Source: Leptothoe kymatousa TAU-MAC 1615
Lineage (GTDB): Bacteria; Cyanobacteriota; Cyanobacteriia; Phormidesmidales; Phormidesmidaceae
Direction: 5' to 3'
Assembly (NCBI RefSeq): GCF_018739865.1
Contig: NZ_JADOER010000007.1
Coordinates: forward strand, 62,001 to 126,000
DNA length: 64,000 nucleotides
Shown: one piece after another, positions 61,813 to 64,000 of the stretch
How the letters are laid out: the number at the start of each line of letters is the position of its first letter
Numbering within the stretch: the stretch's first letter is position 1
Notes under the pieces: generated by a model
What the model was told of the DNA's origin: nothing
The model's input: the letters and a program-made list of their open reading frames with translations, nothing else
Database searches by the model: none
Translations under genes and position numbers: made by a program

Positions 61813-63162
61813 TTAGAGAGCTCCAGCGGCTGTAGTATCAAACAAACTCCCTGATAAATGCACCGTAATATTTGCCGAACTTAACATCGGCTCACTCTGC
61901 AATCCATCAGGGTAGTCAATCACACTCACCGCCCCATTACCCTGCTTAAACTGCCAAAACGCTTCTGGCCCAAGCCCCGTCACGTAACACAAAATAGCCT
62001 TATTAATGGCATCATGGGCAACCACTAAAATCGTCTGGGGTGTTTCAGCATTCTCATACTGAGCCACAATCTCATTCCAAGCCTTAACCGCCCGATCCCA
62101 AACATCCTGCAAATTCTCACCATCGGGCATCTGCACCGTTTCGGGCTTGGTTTGCCAAGCTTCTAACAGGCCAGGGAAACCGGCTTTAATTTCATGTTCA
62201 AACTTGCCTTCCCACTGCCCGTGGCCAATCTCCCATAGTCCCTCAGTCACCGCTAAAGCTACGTCAGAATGTTGTTTCAAAATAATCTCCGCTGTTTCCT
62301 TCGGACGCATCATGGAACTAGAAACAGCAGCGTCGATAGGAACTGCCTTTAGAAACTCACCGGCTTGGGCAGCTTGGCTCCGACCATTATCATTCAGCGG
62401 AATATCAATTTGGCCTTGAAAGCGAGACTCCCGGTTCCACTCTGTTTCCCCATGGCGCACCAGCAGCAGCCTAGGCCCTTTAAAGCCCTGACGCAATGTC
62501 GGCAAAGTCAAGCCAGTATGGCTGGTGGAGTTCATGGACTCCAACTGGGCTCGCTCGCCCCAGGCGCCTGGGAAGTTCAGCACACTGACCCCGCAATTAG
62601 ACTGATACATGCGATTTAGCGCTTCTGGCCCCAAACCAATGGCTGTTCCCACCAAAGCCCTATTAATGGCACTGTGGGCAACCACTAAAATTGTTTGCCC
62701 CTGATGGCGCGATAACAGGTCTTGCCAAAACTCCCCAGCCTGCTGCCACACAGCCCGCACAGGATAAAACTCTTGAGACGTCCCATCAGCCTGGGGAATC
62801 GTCATCTTTAAATCATTGGGCTGATGGCGCCAAGCCCTATATTCCGCAGGGTATTGCTGCTCAACATCAGCAAATGACATCGCCTCCCAAAGTGGCAAAC
62901 TAATTTCCTTAAGTAAATCAGTCTTTTGCGGAGTGTTATTGCCCCTCAGGGATGCTGTAATCAATTCTGCCGTGCGCGCCGCACGCTTAAGAGGACTACA
63001 GTACACCCCATCAATAGTAGTGCCGCTTAAAAGTTGCCCCACCTGACGTGCCTGTGATTCACCTTTTTCAGTCAACAAAGACTCATCGTGATGCCCTTGA
63101 ATAATACGCTTTACGTTAAAGGTACTTTCACCATGGCGGACCACAATTACACGTGTTTTCAA
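61813..63162 (-). CDS. Double-domain histidine phosphatase
   Basis: The 449-residue protein contains two full phosphoglycerate-mutase-like domains. The first has RHG (9-11) in VIVVRHGESTFN and a second His163 in LVVAHSAINRAL. The second has RHG (236-238) in LLLVRHGETEWN and its partner His in LVVAHDAINKAIL. Both look catalytic. Plant 2-carboxyarabinitol-1-phosphatase has a related two-domain layout, so a sugar-phosphate substrate near rubisco is possible but unproven. It lies 26 bases upstream of the dihydroorotase-like gene on the same strand. Confidence 0.88.
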   Translation of the reverse strand: MKTRVIVVRHGESTFNVKRIIQGHHDESLLTEKGESQARQVGQLLSGTTIDGVYCSPLKRAARTAELITASLRGNNTPQKTDLLKEISLPLWEAMSFADVEQQYPAEYRAWRHQPNDLKMTIPQADGTSQEFYPVRAVWQQAGEFWQDLLSRHQGQTILVVAHSAINRALVGTAIGLGPEALNRMYQSNCGVSVLNFPGAWGERAQLESMNSTSHTGLTLPTLRQGFKGPRLLLVRHGETEWNRESRFQGQIDIPLNDNGRSQAAQAGEFLKAVPIDAAVSSSMMRPKETAEIILKQHSDVALAVTEGLWEIGHGQWEGKFEHEIKAGFPGLLEAWQTKPETVQMPDGENLQDVWDRAVKAWNEIVAQYENAETPQTILVVAHDAINKAILCYVTGLGPEAFWQFKQGNGAVSVIDYPDGLQSEPMLSSANITVHLSGSLFDTTAAGAL

Positions 63163-63575
63163 GGGTCTATCCTCTCTAAACTGGGCTAGGCAAACAGTGT
63201 TGATTGTACGTGAAATTTACCGACCCATGGGAGAGCTTAGAAAAACTGAGTTCACCTAATCACACTCAGACAATTGGCGTAGATCAATGCGCTGTTCTAC
63301 GGAGCTGAGGATAGCTCTTTGAAGTTGCCGTAAGTCAAACGTCCATAACCTTCAATGCAACTTAAAGTTCCCCCCGATTAGATTTTTATTTTTCTTGATT
63401 TGAGCACTATTAAAATATGCCCCTGAAGCCTACAGAGCATTCTTTCTAAGGTTTATAGTGCTTCACTATTTCTTTTTTTAGAAAATCTTCAACATCCATA
63501 GTTTCACCCTCACGATATACGTTCAGATTGATGAACAATTGAATATATTGAAAATCCTAGAGTCACCTTATTCCT
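63163..63575. other. Intergenic region between the phosphatase and a small ORF
   Basis: About 410 bases, AT-rich in the right half, with no supported gene or strong hairpin. It should hold the phosphatase promoter on the minus strand. Confidence 0.3.
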
Positions 63576-63737
63576 ATGAAATTTGCTAACTGTGTTTCCA
63601 GCAAAAAAAACAACGGTCAAGCCCATGAAGAGGGTCAAGGAAACTCCAACACTCAGTCATCACAAGAGCAAATGATGTCCTTAGTGTATCCAGATGGGAG
63701 TGTGACCAACGTCAAAGTACGTCGCAAAAAGTCTTAG
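63576..63737 (+). CDS. Small 53-residue protein of unknown function
   Basis: An ATG frame at 63576 encodes 53 residues: a polar start (MKFANCVSSKKNNGQAHEEG), a Gln/Ser-rich middle, then MMSLVYPDGSVTNVKVRRKK and a final Ser. The end looks like a short beta hairpin with a basic tail. It lies 31 bases before comF on the same strand. I do not recognise it. The ordered C-terminal part argues against pure chance. Confidence 0.45.
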   Translation: MKFANCVSSKKNNGQAHEEGQGNSNTQSSQEQMMSLVYPDGSVTNVKVRRKKS

Positions 63738-63768
63738 TAGCTCACGTAAGCAAATTCAGACGCGTGCG

Positions 63769-64000
63769 ATGTCAATGTCGATCATCAGCTCTACCCTATC
63801 TCACCTGACCAAGCTGTTTTTATCCGCTAACTGCCCGCTGTGTCAGCGTTCCGCCAGCAAGGTCTTGTGCTCAGCTTGCCATCAACAGCTCTTGGGCTGC
63901 CGACAATCAGCCCATGGCAACGGCCAGCCTAAACCTATTCAGCAGCGGAACACCTTAGATATTTTTGCGTGGGGACATTATCAAGGGTTGCTAAAACAGG
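63769..64000 (+). CDS. comF: ComF family phosphoribosyltransferase-like protein (partial)
   Basis: The frame runs off the window after about 77 residues. It starts MSMSIISSTLSHLTKLFLSA and has the ComF zinc-finger pattern CPLCQ...LCSACHQQLLGC, then DIFAWGHYQGLLKQ, the typical start of the phosphoribosyltransferase-like body. ComF is needed for DNA uptake in competent bacteria and natural transformation in some cyanobacteria. ATG 63775 is an alternative start. Confidence 0.85.
   Translation, partial: MSMSIISSTLSHLTKLFLSANCPLCQRSASKVLCSACHQQLLGCRQSAHGNGQPKPIQQRNTLDIFAWGHYQGLLKQ

Overview
The window is a stretch of cyanobacterial chromosome. The evidence is photosynthesis-specific genes (psb27, ndhN, ndhF, cp12, a RbcR/Ycf30-type LysR regulator, an NdbB-type quinone reductase), cyanobacterial clock-related genes (ldpA, a labA-like NYN gene), several conserved cyanobacterial families of unknown function (Ycf45, DUF3177 and others), and frequent HIP1 octamers (GCGATCGC, for example at 13-20). 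I cannot name the genus. Coding density is high. I found no tRNA, rRNA, insertion sequence, prophage or CRISPR array. Layout: (1) 1-1.6 kb: the start of a TPR-like gene and an SbcD-like nuclease. (2) 1.6-7.5 kb, minus strand: the distal half of the ribosomal protein supercluster, rpmJ-rpsM-rpsK-rpoA-rplQ-truA-rplM-rpsI-rpmE-prfA, with hairpin terminators inside it. (3) 7.7-11.9 kb, minus strand: ndhN-ldpA-ycf45-psb27. (4) 12.5-23.5 kb, plus strand: the proximal half, rplC through secY-adk-infA. A single inversion of the block psb27-infA would turn the usual continuous order (infA followed by rpmJ) into exactly this divergent arrangement. One inferred breakpoint carries a perfect 32-bp palindrome next to the psb27 stop. 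(5) 23.6-29.2 kb: a DUF1611 P-loop protein, a chromate transporter divergent from a RbcR-type regulator, and ndhF. (6) 29.6-40.7 kb: signalling, stress and repair genes: a MscS channel fused to a DEP domain, a GGDEF-EAL enzyme, recN, an AarF/UbiB kinase, an anti-sigma-like membrane protein with a His/Cys-rich front end, and a FIST sensor protein. (7) 41.2-43.8 kb: cp12, DUF3177, a small conserved gene and DAHP synthase. (8) 44.0-49.8 kb: the most system-like accessory block. It holds a predicted outer-membrane beta-barrel protein, a secreted FecR-domain protein with a long TPTVPTVAD repeat tail, and a CHASE2 receptor Ser/Thr kinase. I infer an envelope-sensing module. (9) 49.8-64 kb: a long non-coding region with interleaved inverted repeats, a labA-like gene, a glutathionyl-hydroquinone-reductase-like GST, an MTHFSD-like protein, a TPR protein, an 88-bp nested inverted-repeat element, a GHL10-type hydrolase, ndbB, a HAD protein, two tandem signal peptidases, a dihydroorotase-like protein without its metal-binding HxH, a double histidine phosphatase, and the start of comF. 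How the genes fit together: the two ribosomal arms supply translation, transcription (rpoA), secretion (secY) and adenylate metabolism. NdhN, NdhF, NdbB, Psb27, CP12 and RbcR tie the region to photosynthetic electron flow and carbon fixation. The rest is mainly envelope and second-messenger signalling. All functional statements are from reading the sequence and family knowledge; no searches were run.
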